In this document: in pieces, positions 30,750-40,508 of the stretch
Position numbering within the stretch: position 1 is the stretch's first letter
How the letters are laid out: each line of letters starts with the position of its first letter
Assembly: GCA_024698705.1 (NCBI GenBank)
Contig: JAILQX010000046.1
Span: forward strand, 1-64,000
DNA length: 64,000 nt
Source of the DNA: Lachnospiraceae bacterium
GTDB taxonomy: Bacteria > Bacillota > Clostridia > Lachnospirales > Lachnospiraceae
Direction of reading: 5' to 3'
The notes under the pieces: generated by a model
Databases searched by the model: none
What the model saw: only the letters and a program-made list of their open reading frames with translations
What the model was told of the DNA's origin: nothing
Position numbers and translations under genes: made by a program

Positions 30750-31076
30750 ATGAATTGCAGAGAATTTCAAAATACAATACCGGCATTTTTGGACAATAAG
30801 CTGACGACAAGACAGGCAAAACAGTTCTTTGAACATATGGATAGCTGTGCGGAATGCAATGAGGAACTGAAGATCCAATATCTTATAAGCGAAGGAACCG
30901 TCAGACTTGAGGAAGGTACGAGTTTTAACCTTAACGAGGAACTTTATAAGAAGATAAAGGACACACAGGAATACATTAAAAGGAAACGTATTTCCAATAT
31001 GATACTATACTGCCTCGAGGCACTTGCCCTCGTGGCGGTTGCTTTTATATTGTTTCTTGTATTCTGGCCCAAATGA
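30750..31076 (+). CDS. zf-HC2 (anti-sigma-like) single-TM protein
   Basis: 108 aa; FFEHMDSCAECNEELKI (HxxxCxxC) and C-terminal TM helix. Confidence 0.75.
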   Translation: MNCREFQNTIPAFLDNKLTTRQAKQFFEHMDSCAECNEELKIQYLISEGTVRLEEGTSFNLNEELYKKIKDTQEYIKRKRISNMILYCLEALALVAVAFILFLVFWPK

Positions 31077-31100
31077 TGTCGGACATGTAACGGAGGAAAT

Positions 31101-33722
31101 ATGAGCAAGCTTGTTCTTATTGACGGACACAGTGTTTTAAACAGGGCATTCTACGGAGTACCGATGCTTACAAATCCCAAAGGAATGCATATCAATGCCA
31201 TTTACGGCTTCTTAAACATCATGTTCAAGATACTGGATGAAGAACATCCGGATTATTTGTGTGTTGCATTTGACAGATCCGAAAAGACATTCAGACATGA
31301 GATATATGATGCCTATAAAGGGACCAGAAAACCTATGCCCGAGGAATTGCATGAACAGGTGCCGCTCATCAAGGAAGTACTTGCTTCCATGAAGATCACC
31401 ATGTGCGAAAAGCCGGGCCTTGAAGCTGATGACATACTCGGAACACTTGCGAAAAGAGCAGAAAAAGACGGCGTGGATGTAAGCCTTATATCGGGAGACA
31501 GGGATCTTTTGCAGATCGCGACTGATAAGATAAAAATACGTATCCCCAAGACAAAAGGCAATAAGACCGAGGTTGAGGATTATTATGCAAAAGACGTTAT
31601 CGAAAAATATAAGGTCGATCCGATCACATTTATTGATATGAAGGCTCTTATGGGCGATTCATCCGACAATATCCCGGGTGTACCGAAGATAGGAGAAAAG
31701 ACTGCCGGTGATCTTCTTGTCGCTTACGGATCTCTGGATGGCGTGTATGAGCATCTCGATGAAATAACACGCAAGTCGATCCATGATTCACTTGCCGAGA
31801 ATCGTGCATTGGCAGACCTGTCCAAGACACTTGCTACGATATGCATCGATGCCGAACTTCCGATCAGTTATCGCGATGCCGTGGTTGACAATATGTTCAA
31901 CAAGGATGCATATGATCTGTTCATAAATTACGGATTCAAGAAGTTCCTTGACAAATTCGATACGAGCACCATGGTGCAGAAGGCTGAAGAGATCGAAGTC
32001 GTTGCAGTAACGGACCTGAATGAATGTGAGAGCTTATTTGATAAGCTTTCCGTTGAAAAAGCGGTTGCCATTGATGTCGAAAAAGATGAAGAACTTATTG
32101 TCGGCATAGAAGCCGGATGCGGAGTATATGCAATATTTGAGCAGGGCTTTCTGACCGCGGGTTACATAGAAGAAAAACTCAGGGAACTTGTTAAAAAGAC
32201 AACAGTGATCTGCTTTGATGTAAAAAAACTTTATGCATATACAGGTGTCGATCTTAAGGAAGTATATGATGCAAAACTGGCAGCTTATCTTGTCAATCCT
32301 CTGAAAAGTGACTATGAGATAGGTGACATAGCAGAGGAATATCTTGAGATTCATATTCCGACATTCAAAGAAAAGTTTGGAAAGATATCCGTGGCAGAAG
32401 CTGCTTTTACAGATAATAAAGGCCTTGCGGGGCTTATCGGCGCAAGAAGTGACGTGTTATGGAGGGCTTACCGTAAGATATTTGACAGCCTTGAGAACAA
32501 AGGCATGAAAAAACTCTATGAGGATATAGAACTTCCGCTCACTAAGGTGCTGTTTGATATGGAACAGGCCGGTATCCTTGTTGATACTGACGCATTGGGA
32601 GAGTATGGAAGGTCTCTTGTCGGACGTATAGAAGAGCTCGAAGCTGCCATATATGAACAGGCCGGAGAAAAATTTAACATTAATTCTCCAAAACAGCTCG
32701 GAGAGATATTATTCGAGAAAATGGGTTTTGAAGGCGGTAAAAAGACCAAATCGGGTTACAGCACGGCCGCAGATGTGCTCGAAAAGCTTTCTGTCGATCA
32801 TCCGATCGTCAAAGATATACTTGAGTACAGAGGCCTGGTAAAGCTGAAAAGCACATACGCAGACGGTTTGGCCGGATGTATTGCGGAAGACGGAAGGATA
32901 CATACGACCTTTAATCAGACGATAACCGCGACGGGAAGGATAAGCTCCACGGAACCAAATCTGCAGAACATCCCAATGCGTATGGAACTGGGAAGAAAGA
33001 TCAGAAAATGCTTTATCCCCAAACCGGGATATGTATTTCTTGATGCGGATTATTCACAGATCGAGTTAAGACTGCTTGCCCACATGGCAGATGATAAAGA
33101 ACTCATAGAAGCATACAGAACAGATGCCGATATCCACAGGATCACGGCATCGAAGGTATTTCACATACCGTTTGATGAGGTTACGGATCTTCAGCGAAGA
33201 AATGCAAAAGCCGTCAACTTCGGTATCGTATACGGGATAAGTTCATTCGGACTGAGTCAGGACTTAAGTATTTCAAGAAAAGAAGCTTCCAAGTATATAG
33301 AGGATTATTTTGAGACATATAAAGGGGTTAAGGCATATCTGGATGATTGTGTCTCAAAAGCGAAGGAAAACGGGTATGTTGACACCTTATACGGCAGAAG
33401 AAGACCTATACCCGAACTTTCAAGTTCAAATTTCATGACCAGATCCTTCGGAGAACGTGTCGCGATGAACAGCCCCATACAGGGAACCGCTGCGGATATC
33501 ATGAAGATCGCCATGATAAATGTCTTTAACAGGCTTAAAGAAGAGAATCTTGATGCAAGGGTCCTAATTCAGGTCCATGACGAGCTTTTGCTCGAGGTAA
33601 ATGAAAAGGATCTAGAGAAGACCAGAGAGGTATTGTACGACACCATGAAAAATGCTGCGGATCTTTCGGTCAGACTCGAAGTTGACATACATGACGGTAA
33701 GGATTGGTATGAAGCCAAGTAA
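31101..33722 (+). CDS. polA: DNA polymerase I
   Basis: 873 aa; 5' nuclease N-terminus, DADYSQIELRLLAHMADD, RRNAKAVNFGIVYGIS, QVHDELLLEV. Confidence 0.98.
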   Translation: MSKLVLIDGHSVLNRAFYGVPMLTNPKGMHINAIYGFLNIMFKILDEEHPDYLCVAFDRSEKTFRHEIYDAYKGTRKPMPEELHEQVPLIKEVLASMKITMCEKPGLEADDILGTLAKRAEKDGVDVSLISGDRDLLQIATDKIKIRIPKTKGNKTEVEDYYAKDVIEKYKVDPITFIDMKALMGDSSDNIPGVPKIGEKTAGDLLVAYGSLDGVYEHLDEITRKSIHDSLAENRALADLSKTLATICIDAELPISYRDAVVDNMFNKDAYDLFINYGFKKFLDKFDTSTMVQKAEEIEVVAVTDLNECESLFDKLSVEKAVAIDVEKDEELIVGIEAGCGVYAIFEQGFLTAGYIEEKLRELVKKTTVICFDVKKLYAYTGVDLKEVYDAKLAAYLVNPLKSDYEIGDIAEEYLEIHIPTFKEKFGKISVAEAAFTDNKGLAGLIGARSDVLWRAYRKIFDSLENKGMKKLYEDIELPLTKVLFDMEQAGILVDTDALGEYGRSLVGRIEELEAAIYEQAGEKFNINSPKQLGEILFEKMGFEGGKKTKSGYSTAADVLEKLSVDHPIVKDILEYRGLVKLKSTYADGLAGCIAEDGRIHTTFNQTITATGRISSTEPNLQNIPMRMELGRKIRKCFIPKPGYVFLDADYSQIELRLLAHMADDKELIEAYRTDADIHRITASKVFHIPFDEVTDLQRRNAKAVNFGIVYGISSFGLSQDLSISRKEASKYIEDYFETYKGVKAYLDDCVSKAKENGYVDTLYGRRRPIPELSSSNFMTRSFGERVAMNSPIQGTAADIMKIAMINVFNRLKEENLDARVLIQVHDELLLEVNEKDLEKTREVLYDTMKNAADLSVRLEVDIHDGKDWYEAK

Positions 33723-33733
33723 AGAGGTGCATA

Positions 33734-34345
33734 TTGATAACTATCGGTATTACCGGCGGTGTCGGTTGCGGAAAATCCAGTGTTCTGGATTATATCGCCA
33801 AGAATTATAACTGCATCATAGTCATTGCGGATGATATAGGCAATAAAGTCAAGGAACCGGGACAGGCCTGCTTTGATAAGCTGGTGGATCTCATGGGTAA
33901 AGATGTGCTCGGGTATGACGGATATATCGACAAAAAGAAGATGGCGGAAAAGATATTTGCGGATCACGTTTTGCTTGAAAAGGTCAACGATATCATTCAT
34001 CCGGCAGTGACGGAATATATATTGAACTTAAAAGCCGAAGAGATGAAGAAAGGCGAAAAGGATTATTTCTTCATAGAGGCTGCCCTTTTGATCGAATGCG
34101 GATACAGGGCTTATACGGATGAAATGTGGTACATATATGCATCCGAAGATGTCAGAAGAAAAAGACTGCGTGACTCACGCGGATACAGCGATAAAAAGAT
34201 TGACAGTATCATCGGAACACAACTTAGTGAAGAGAACTTCAAAAAAGGATGTGACCGTATGATAGATAACAGCGGCAACTTAAAAGAAACATACAGACAG
34301 ATTGACAGATTAATGAAGAGTGCAGGTGAAAGCATTGGCAAATAA
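33734..34345 (+). CDS. coaE: dephospho-CoA kinase
   Basis: 203 aa; TIGITGGVGCGKSSVLDYI; probable TTG start, RBS agaggtg. Confidence 0.95.
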   Translation: MITIGITGGVGCGKSSVLDYIAKNYNCIIVIADDIGNKVKEPGQACFDKLVDLMGKDVLGYDGYIDKKKMAEKIFADHVLLEKVNDIIHPAVTEYILNLKAEEMKKGEKDYFFIEAALLIECGYRAYTDEMWYIYASEDVRRKRLRDSRGYSDKKIDSIIGTQLSEENFKKGCDRMIDNSGNLKETYRQIDRLMKSAGESIGK

Positions 34346-36440
34346 TAAAATACCGGCGGCATTGGTATACGGACTCGATATCGGAACACGAAGTGTTGTC
34401 GGAACGGTCGGATACCGTAAAGGCAAAAAATTCATAGTTGTTGCACTTGAAAGCATGGAACATGAAACCAGAGCCATGCTCGACGGTCAGATCCACGACA
34501 TAGCCGCGGTTGCCGAGACCATCAGACAGGTCACGGCCGGACTTGAAAAAAAGATCGGCGGCAAGCTTTCGCGTGTTTGTATTGCTGCTGCGGGGCGTGT
34601 GCTCAAGACTGTTCAGGTTCATACGGATCATGAACTGGATGAAGAGAGGACCGTAACACAGGAGGATATCTATACACTTAATTCCGTAGCAATAGAGGAT
34701 GCATATAAGAATTTCCTTTCGGAATCCGGAGATGATATCAAATTTTACTGTGTCGGAAGCAGTGTTGTCAGGTATTATCTGAACAATTCTCCGATGAACA
34801 GCATTATAGATCATAAGGCAAAGAGTATTTCCGTGGATCTGATAGGTACATTCCTACCGGATGACGTTGTTGACGGATTATACAAAGCGGTAGATATGGC
34901 GGGACTTGAAGTTGCATCTCTTACATTGGAGCCCATCGCGGCGATCGGTCTTGCAATACCCGAGAAATTCAGACTGTTAAACATCGCACTGATCGATGTC
35001 GGAGCGGGCACTTCGGATATTTCCATAACAAGGGCAGGCAGCATAATAGCATTCGGCATGATACCTACGGCGGGTGATATCCTTACTGAAAAAATAGCAA
35101 ACCACTGCATGGTTGATTTTAATACGGCAGAGAAGATCAAATGCGACTGCACACAAAAAAGCGAAGCCGTCTATGAAGATATCTTTGGACTTCCGCAGAA
35201 GGTATCGGCAAAGGAAATAGCCGATGTCATAGCGGAGGACATTGAAAAAATGGCCACTCTTGCAGCGGATAAGATCATAGAACTCAACGGCGGAAAGAGT
35301 GTCGGAGCGGTATTTGTCGTAGGCGGAGGCGGTTCCGTACCGGGATACACAGATATCCTTGCGGATAAGCTCGGACTTGTTAAAGAGAGGGTAGCTCTCA
35401 GAGGCAGGGAAGTGATGAATGATATCGTTTTCGAAGAAAAGAACATAGATGTAAGTTCGCTGCTCGTAACACCAATAGGCATAGCACTGAGCTTTTATGA
35501 GGAAAACAATAATTTCATATATGTTGATTTCAACGATAACAGGGTAAAGATATATAACAACAATTCACTTACAGTCATGGATGTGGCAATGCAGGCCGAT
35601 TTCCCTGCAGACGGCTTTTTCCCGAAGTCAGGTCCGTCGATCATATACACAATAAACGGCAGAGAACGTATGCTTCGCGGTTCGATCGGTGAACCGGCTG
35701 TTATCACAGTCAACGGGGACAGCGCAAATATGCATACACCCGTTAAGGAAAATGACATCATATCCGTAAAGGAATCGACTGCGGGAGAACCCGCAAAGAT
35801 AAAGATATCCGAGATTGACGGCATCGGTGAAAAGATCAATATCACCGTAAATGACAACAGGATCTCATTACCGAAACTTGCCAATGTCAACGGCAGACAG
35901 GAATCGGGGTTTTATGAGATTAAGAACAGAGACAAGATCAAGATACTTGATTTCTATACGGTCTCAAGACTCAGAGAATATATGGATATTGAGCCCGGGA
36001 TGCATTGTATCGTAAACGGCAGACCGGCGGGAAAATCGACGAAGATCTATGAAAACTTCATTGTAAGCTTCACGGACGATATAGAAGAATATGATAAGTC
36101 TTTATCAAAGGAAAACACGAAACAACAAAACGCTGATACAGGCGATAAAGCGCAGGAAGTGATCGAAACAAAAGCGGCAGTTAATGAAAATACAGACGAA
36201 AACGTACCATTAAAAATACGATCAAACGGGGTACCAAGGGCGATCACCGTAACCGTCAACGGTCAGAGTGTCACGCTCACGGGCAAATCCGATTATGTAT
36301 TTGTTGACATATTTGATTTTTATAAATTCGATCTGTCCAAGCCGAGGGGTAACATCGTTACAAAACTTAACGGTAAAAAAGCCCTGTATATGGAAGAATT
36401 GCATGCTTCCGATATCATAGAAGTATTTTGGGAGGAATAG
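34320..36440 (+). CDS. FtsA/PilM-like actin-fold ATPase with long C-terminal region
   Basis: 706 aa; VYGLDIGTRSVVGTVG, IALIDVGAGTSDISITRAGS, VFVVGGGGSVPG. Start uncertain (GTG 34320 or TTG 34335). Confidence 0.85.
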   Translation: MQVKALANNKIPAALVYGLDIGTRSVVGTVGYRKGKKFIVVALESMEHETRAMLDGQIHDIAAVAETIRQVTAGLEKKIGGKLSRVCIAAAGRVLKTVQVHTDHELDEERTVTQEDIYTLNSVAIEDAYKNFLSESGDDIKFYCVGSSVVRYYLNNSPMNSIIDHKAKSISVDLIGTFLPDDVVDGLYKAVDMAGLEVASLTLEPIAAIGLAIPEKFRLLNIALIDVGAGTSDISITRAGSIIAFGMIPTAGDILTEKIANHCMVDFNTAEKIKCDCTQKSEAVYEDIFGLPQKVSAKEIADVIAEDIEKMATLAADKIIELNGGKSVGAVFVVGGGGSVPGYTDILADKLGLVKERVALRGREVMNDIVFEEKNIDVSSLLVTPIGIALSFYEENNNFIYVDFNDNRVKIYNNNSLTVMDVAMQADFPADGFFPKSGPSIIYTINGRERMLRGSIGEPAVITVNGDSANMHTPVKENDIISVKESTAGEPAKIKISEIDGIGEKINITVNDNRISLPKLANVNGRQESGFYEIKNRDKIKILDFYTVSRLREYMDIEPGMHCIVNGRPAGKSTKIYENFIVSFTDDIEEYDKSLSKENTKQQNADTGDKAQEVIETKAAVNENTDENVPLKIRSNGVPRAITVTVNGQSVTLTGKSDYVFVDIFDFYKFDLSKPRGNIVTKLNGKKALYMEELHASDIIEVFWEE

Positions 36441-36443
36441 GAC

Positions 36444-37241
36444 ATGCGGTTTGTTCCGATAGCGAGCGGGAGCAGCGGTAATTGCGTATATGTCGGGTCA
36501 CAGAGGACACATCTTCTTGTAGATTCCGGTATCAGCTGCAAACGTATAGAGGAAGGCCTGAATGAACTGGATATTACGGGAAGCGATCTTGACGGCATTC
36601 TCATAACACATGAACATGTCGATCATATAGGCGGACTGGGAGTCATTTGCAGAAAACTCAGCATCCCGGTATACGCAACAAGCGCTACCATTGAAGCTAT
36701 AAAAGCGTATGACAGGCTTGGAAAGGTTGAGGAGGATGTATTTCATCCCATCGAGCCGGATGAGGATCTGTTCATAAAGGATATATGCGTGCATCCTTTT
36801 CGCATAAGTCATGATGCTGCCGATCCGGTCGGGTATACATTTTCGGAAGGTAACACAAAGGTTGCGGTTGCCACGGACATGGGGACCTACAATGATTACA
36901 CCGTTGAAAATCTGAAAAACTCAGATGCGCTTCTTGTGGAAGCAAATCATGACATTAGGATGCTTCAGGTGGGCCCGTATCCCTATGTACTCAAACAGAG
37001 GATACTTTCTGACAAAGGACATCTTTCGAATGAAGCATCGGGAAGACTTGTATCCGATATCCTGCATGACAACATGAAGCAGATAATGCTCGGACACCTC
37101 AGCAAGGAAAACAACATGCCGGAACTTGCATTTGAAACTGTCAGACTTGAGATCGAGATGGGTGAAAATGCGTATAAGGCATCGGATTTTGATATCTGTG
37201 TTGCAAACAGAGATACGCTTTCACGGATATTCGAGCTGTAA
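36444..37241 (+). CDS. MBL-fold metallohydrolase, YycJ/WalJ-like
   Basis: 265 aa; FVPIASGSSGNCVYV, LLVDSGISCKRIE, LITHEHVDHIGGL, EANHD, GHLSNE. Confidence 0.92.
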   Translation: MRFVPIASGSSGNCVYVGSQRTHLLVDSGISCKRIEEGLNELDITGSDLDGILITHEHVDHIGGLGVICRKLSIPVYATSATIEAIKAYDRLGKVEEDVFHPIEPDEDLFIKDICVHPFRISHDAADPVGYTFSEGNTKVAVATDMGTYNDYTVENLKNSDALLVEANHDIRMLQVGPYPYVLKQRILSDKGHLSNEASGRLVSDILHDNMKQIMLGHLSKENNMPELAFETVRLEIEMGENAYKASDFDICVANRDTLSRIFEL

Positions 37242-37267
37242 ATATTTTATCTAAGGAGACCATTAAA

Positions 37268-37540
37268 ATGAATAAGACCATTATCACGGTAGTAGGACAT
37301 GATACCGTAGGGATCATCGCAAAAGTATGTACATATCTTGCTGACAACAATATCAATATTCTGGATATTTCCCAGACCATTCTTCAGGGATTTTTCAATA
37401 TGATGATGATCACGGATATGACAGAGGCGAAAAAACCTTTTGGGGAAATATGTGACGAACTTGAGGCTCTCGGCAGTGAGATCGGAGTTATCATAAAATG
37501 TCAGAGGGAAGATATCTTCAAGGGCATGCACAGAATATAG
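37268..37540 (+). CDS. ACT domain protein (UPF0237)
   Basis: 90 aa; MNKTIITVVGHDTVGIIAKVCTYLADNNINILDISQTI. Confidence 0.95.
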   Translation: MNKTIITVVGHDTVGIIAKVCTYLADNNINILDISQTILQGFFNMMMITDMTEAKKPFGEICDELEALGSEIGVIIKCQREDIFKGMHRI

Positions 37541-37559
37541 ATTTAAGGCGGTATGAAAC

Positions 37560-38924
37560 ATGTTGAACATATTTGAAGTTGCCGAAACCAATGAGATGAT
37601 CGAGAAGGAAAACCTTGATGTCAGAACCATAACCCTGGGTATCAGTCTTCTTGACTGCATTGATGACGACATAAACAGACTGAACGAAAACATATACAAT
37701 AAGATCACCTATGTTGCGAGAGATCTGGTGAAGACCGGAGAGGATATTTCGAAGGAATTCGGCATACCGATCGTCAACAAAAGGATAAGCGTTACACCGA
37801 TAGGGCTGATAGGAGCGAGTGCATGCAAAACGACCGATGATTTTGTGAGCATAGCCAAGACACTGGATAAAGCGGCTAAAACAGTCGGAGTCAATTTTAT
37901 CGGCGGATATTCGGCGCTGGTCGCTAAGGGAATGACACCAAAAGAAGAGCTCCTGATAAGATCAATACCAAAGGCTCTGGCGTCAACCGAAAGGATCATG
38001 AGTTCTGTGGTACTCGGGTCCACAAGAACAGGCTTGAATATGGATGCCGTAAAGCTGATGGGCTCTGTAATTAAGAAAACGGCCGAAAATACAAAGGAAC
38101 TTGATTCCATAGGCTGTACAAAGCTTGTTGTATTATGTAACGCTCCGGACGACAATCCCTTTATGGCCGGTGCTTTTCACGGAGTAACGGAAGCCGACAA
38201 TATCATCAATGTAGGCGTTTCCGGACCGGGAGTCGTAAAATACGCCCTTGAAAAGGTCAGAGGCGAAAATTTTGAGGTGTTATGTGAGACGATAAAAAAG
38301 ACAGCGTTTAAGGTCACGAGGGTAGGACAGATAGTTGCAAAAGAGGCTTCAAAAAGGCTCGGCATACCTTTTGGCATAGTCGACCTGTCATTGGCACCGA
38401 CACCGGCCATTGGTGACAGCGTTGCAGATATCTTAAAAGAGATAGGACTTGAAGAAGTGGGAGCTCCGGGAACCACGGCGGCACTCGCATTGCTAAATGA
38501 TCAGGTCAAAAAAGGCGGTGTGATGGCATCAAGCTACGTAGGCGGATTGAGCGGTGCGTTTATACCCGTCAGCGAAGATCAGGGAATGATAGATGCAGTT
38601 AATGCTGGAGCACTGACGATAGAAAAACTCGAAGCCATGACATGTGTATGCTCGGTAGGACTTGATATGATCGCAATACCCGGCGATACGAGTGAGACGA
38701 CGATCTCGGGTATCATTGCCGATGAGCTTGCCATAGGAATGATAAATCAGAAGACTACGGCCGTACGTATAATCCCGGTCATAGGAAAAGGATTGGGTGA
38801 GAACGTGGAATTCGGCGGATTGCTGGGCCATGCGCCTATCATGCCGGTAAATACATTTGACTGTTCAGCATTTATCAACAGGGGCGGAAGGATACCCGCA
38901 CCGATACACAGCTTTAAAAACTAA
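37560..38924 (+). CDS. UPF0210 'PFL family' protein
   Basis: 454 aa; [53 protein letters not shown]-type motif; downstream of UPF0237. Confidence 0.93.
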   Translation: MLNIFEVAETNEMIEKENLDVRTITLGISLLDCIDDDINRLNENIYNKITYVARDLVKTGEDISKEFGIPIVNKRISVTPIGLIGASACKTTDDFVSIAKTLDKAAKTVGVNFIGGYSALVAKGMTPKEELLIRSIPKALASTERIMSSVVLGSTRTGLNMDAVKLMGSVIKKTAENTKELDSIGCTKLVVLCNAPDDNPFMAGAFHGVTEADNIINVGVSGPGVVKYALEKVRGENFEVLCETIKKTAFKVTRVGQIVAKEASKRLGIPFGIVDLSLAPTPAIGDSVADILKEIGLEEVGAPGTTAALALLNDQVKKGGVMASSYVGGLSGAFIPVSEDQGMIDAVNAGALTIEKLEAMTCVCSVGLDMIAIPGDTSETTISGIIADELAIGMINQKTTAVRIIPVIGKGLGENVEFGGLLGHAPIMPVNTFDCSAFINRGGRIPAPIHSFKN

Positions 38925-38948
38925 CATACGAAAGACGAGGAATGATAC

Positions 38949-40508
38949 ATGGTGAAAGCCACAAACCCGATAATGCCGGGATTTTATCCCGACCCTTCAA
39001 TATGTGCTGTAGGAGAGGATTACTATCTGTGTAATTCGACATTTTCTTATTTTCCGGGGTTATCCCTGATGCACAGCAAAGATCTGGCTCACTGGGAGCA
39101 GATCGGAAATGTACTTAACAGACATTCGCAACTTCCGCTCACGGGAGCGGATCATTCACAGGGACTGTTCGCGCCTACGATCAGATACAATAACGGAGTG
39201 TTTTATGTTATATGTACGAATATCGTAAACGGCGGTAATTTTATTGTCACGGCCGACAATCCGGAAGGCCCGTGGTCAGAACCTCATTATCTTAAGGAAG
39301 CCGACGGTATCGATCCTTCGCTTTATTTTGAAGGTGATAAGTGCTATTACATCGGCACTCATGAGGCTGAAGGCGGTGCGAAATACAACGGTGACTGGTA
39401 TATCTATATAAGCGAAGTCGACCTTGTAAACTGGAAGCTTGTCGGAGAGAAAAAGAATGTATGGAACGGTGCACTGAAGAACTGTATCTGGCCCGAAGGA
39501 CCGCATATCTACCATGAGAACGGATATTATTACATTATGCATGCGGAAGGCGGAACAGGACCGGAGCATGCGGTCATGATAGCCAGAAGCGAAAATATAT
39601 GGGGCCCGTATGTGGGCAATCCCAAGAATCCGATACTTACGCACAGACATCTTGGTAATGATTTCCCGATCAAGTACGTAGGCCATGGTGATATCATCAA
39701 AACGCCAAATAATGAGTGGTACATGACAATGCTCGGTGTAAGGCCGATCAACAGATTTACGACAATGGGGCGTGAAACATTTCTTGCCAAAGTGATCTGG
39801 GAGGATGACTGGCCGGTCGTAAATCCGGGTGTGGGCATGCTCACGGATACGGTTGATATCGATCTGCCAGAGTGGGATCCGCTTAAGGATAAGGATTCAT
39901 ACACATGCAGGACGGGATGTAAGACAACGATACCGGGTACGGATAAATCATACGATCTTACAAAGATGAAGGAGCTGGGAGACGAATTCCTTTTCTTAAG
40001 GAATTATCCTGCAGATCTTTACAGGCTTGATGAGAACGGTTTGAATATAAAGGCGGTAAAAGAGCAGATATATGATGTCGCAAGTCCGGCATTTATTGCG
40101 ATCCGTCAGCAGCATCATCATTTTGAGAGCACGGTAAAATTTGATGCCGGAGTTCTTAAAGAAGGTGAATGCGCGGGTATCATACTTATGCAGAATAATC
40201 TGTATAACTTACAGGTTCTTGTTAAAGACGGTAAATACATGATGATATTATGCCAGGACGGCAAAGATGAGGTCATAGGCTCATTTGCTTATAATGGCGG
40301 TGAAGCAGATCTTAAGATCGTTGTTGATGGTCTTATTACAAAAGGATATGCAGAAGGGAAAGAACTCGGAGAAGTATCTGTTGAGAATCTGTCGACGGAA
40401 GTCGCCGGAGGATTTGTCGGCTGCTGTATAGGCATGTATGCATCCGCCTGCAATAAAGCAGGAGACACATACGTACCGTTTAAGCAATTTACATATAAGC
40501 AGTTGTGA
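38949..40508 (+). CDS. glycoside hydrolase family 43 (beta-xylosidase/arabinofuranosidase-like), cytoplasmic
   Basis: 519 aa; NPIMPGFYPDPSICAVGEDYYLCNSTFSYFPGL, DGIDPSLYFEG, WPEGPHIYHENGYYYIMHAEGG; no signal peptide. Confidence 0.94.
   Translation: MVKATNPIMPGFYPDPSICAVGEDYYLCNSTFSYFPGLSLMHSKDLAHWEQIGNVLNRHSQLPLTGADHSQGLFAPTIRYNNGVFYVICTNIVNGGNFIVTADNPEGPWSEPHYLKEADGIDPSLYFEGDKCYYIGTHEAEGGAKYNGDWYIYISEVDLVNWKLVGEKKNVWNGALKNCIWPEGPHIYHENGYYYIMHAEGGTGPEHAVMIARSENIWGPYVGNPKNPILTHRHLGNDFPIKYVGHGDIIKTPNNEWYMTMLGVRPINRFTTMGRETFLAKVIWEDDWPVVNPGVGMLTDTVDIDLPEWDPLKDKDSYTCRTGCKTTIPGTDKSYDLTKMKELGDEFLFLRNYPADLYRLDENGLNIKAVKEQIYDVASPAFIAIRQQHHHFESTVKFDAGVLKEGECAGIILMQNNLYNLQVLVKDGKYMMILCQDGKDEVIGSFAYNGGEADLKIVVDGLITKGYAEGKELGEVSVENLSTEVAGGFVGCCIGMYASACNKAGDTYVPFKQFTYKQL

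Noticed and set aside
37560-38924. 'PFL family' suggesting pyruvate formate-lyase
   Set aside because: Sequence is UPF0210 following a UPF0237 ACT protein; no glycyl-radical loop of real pyruvate formate-lyase.
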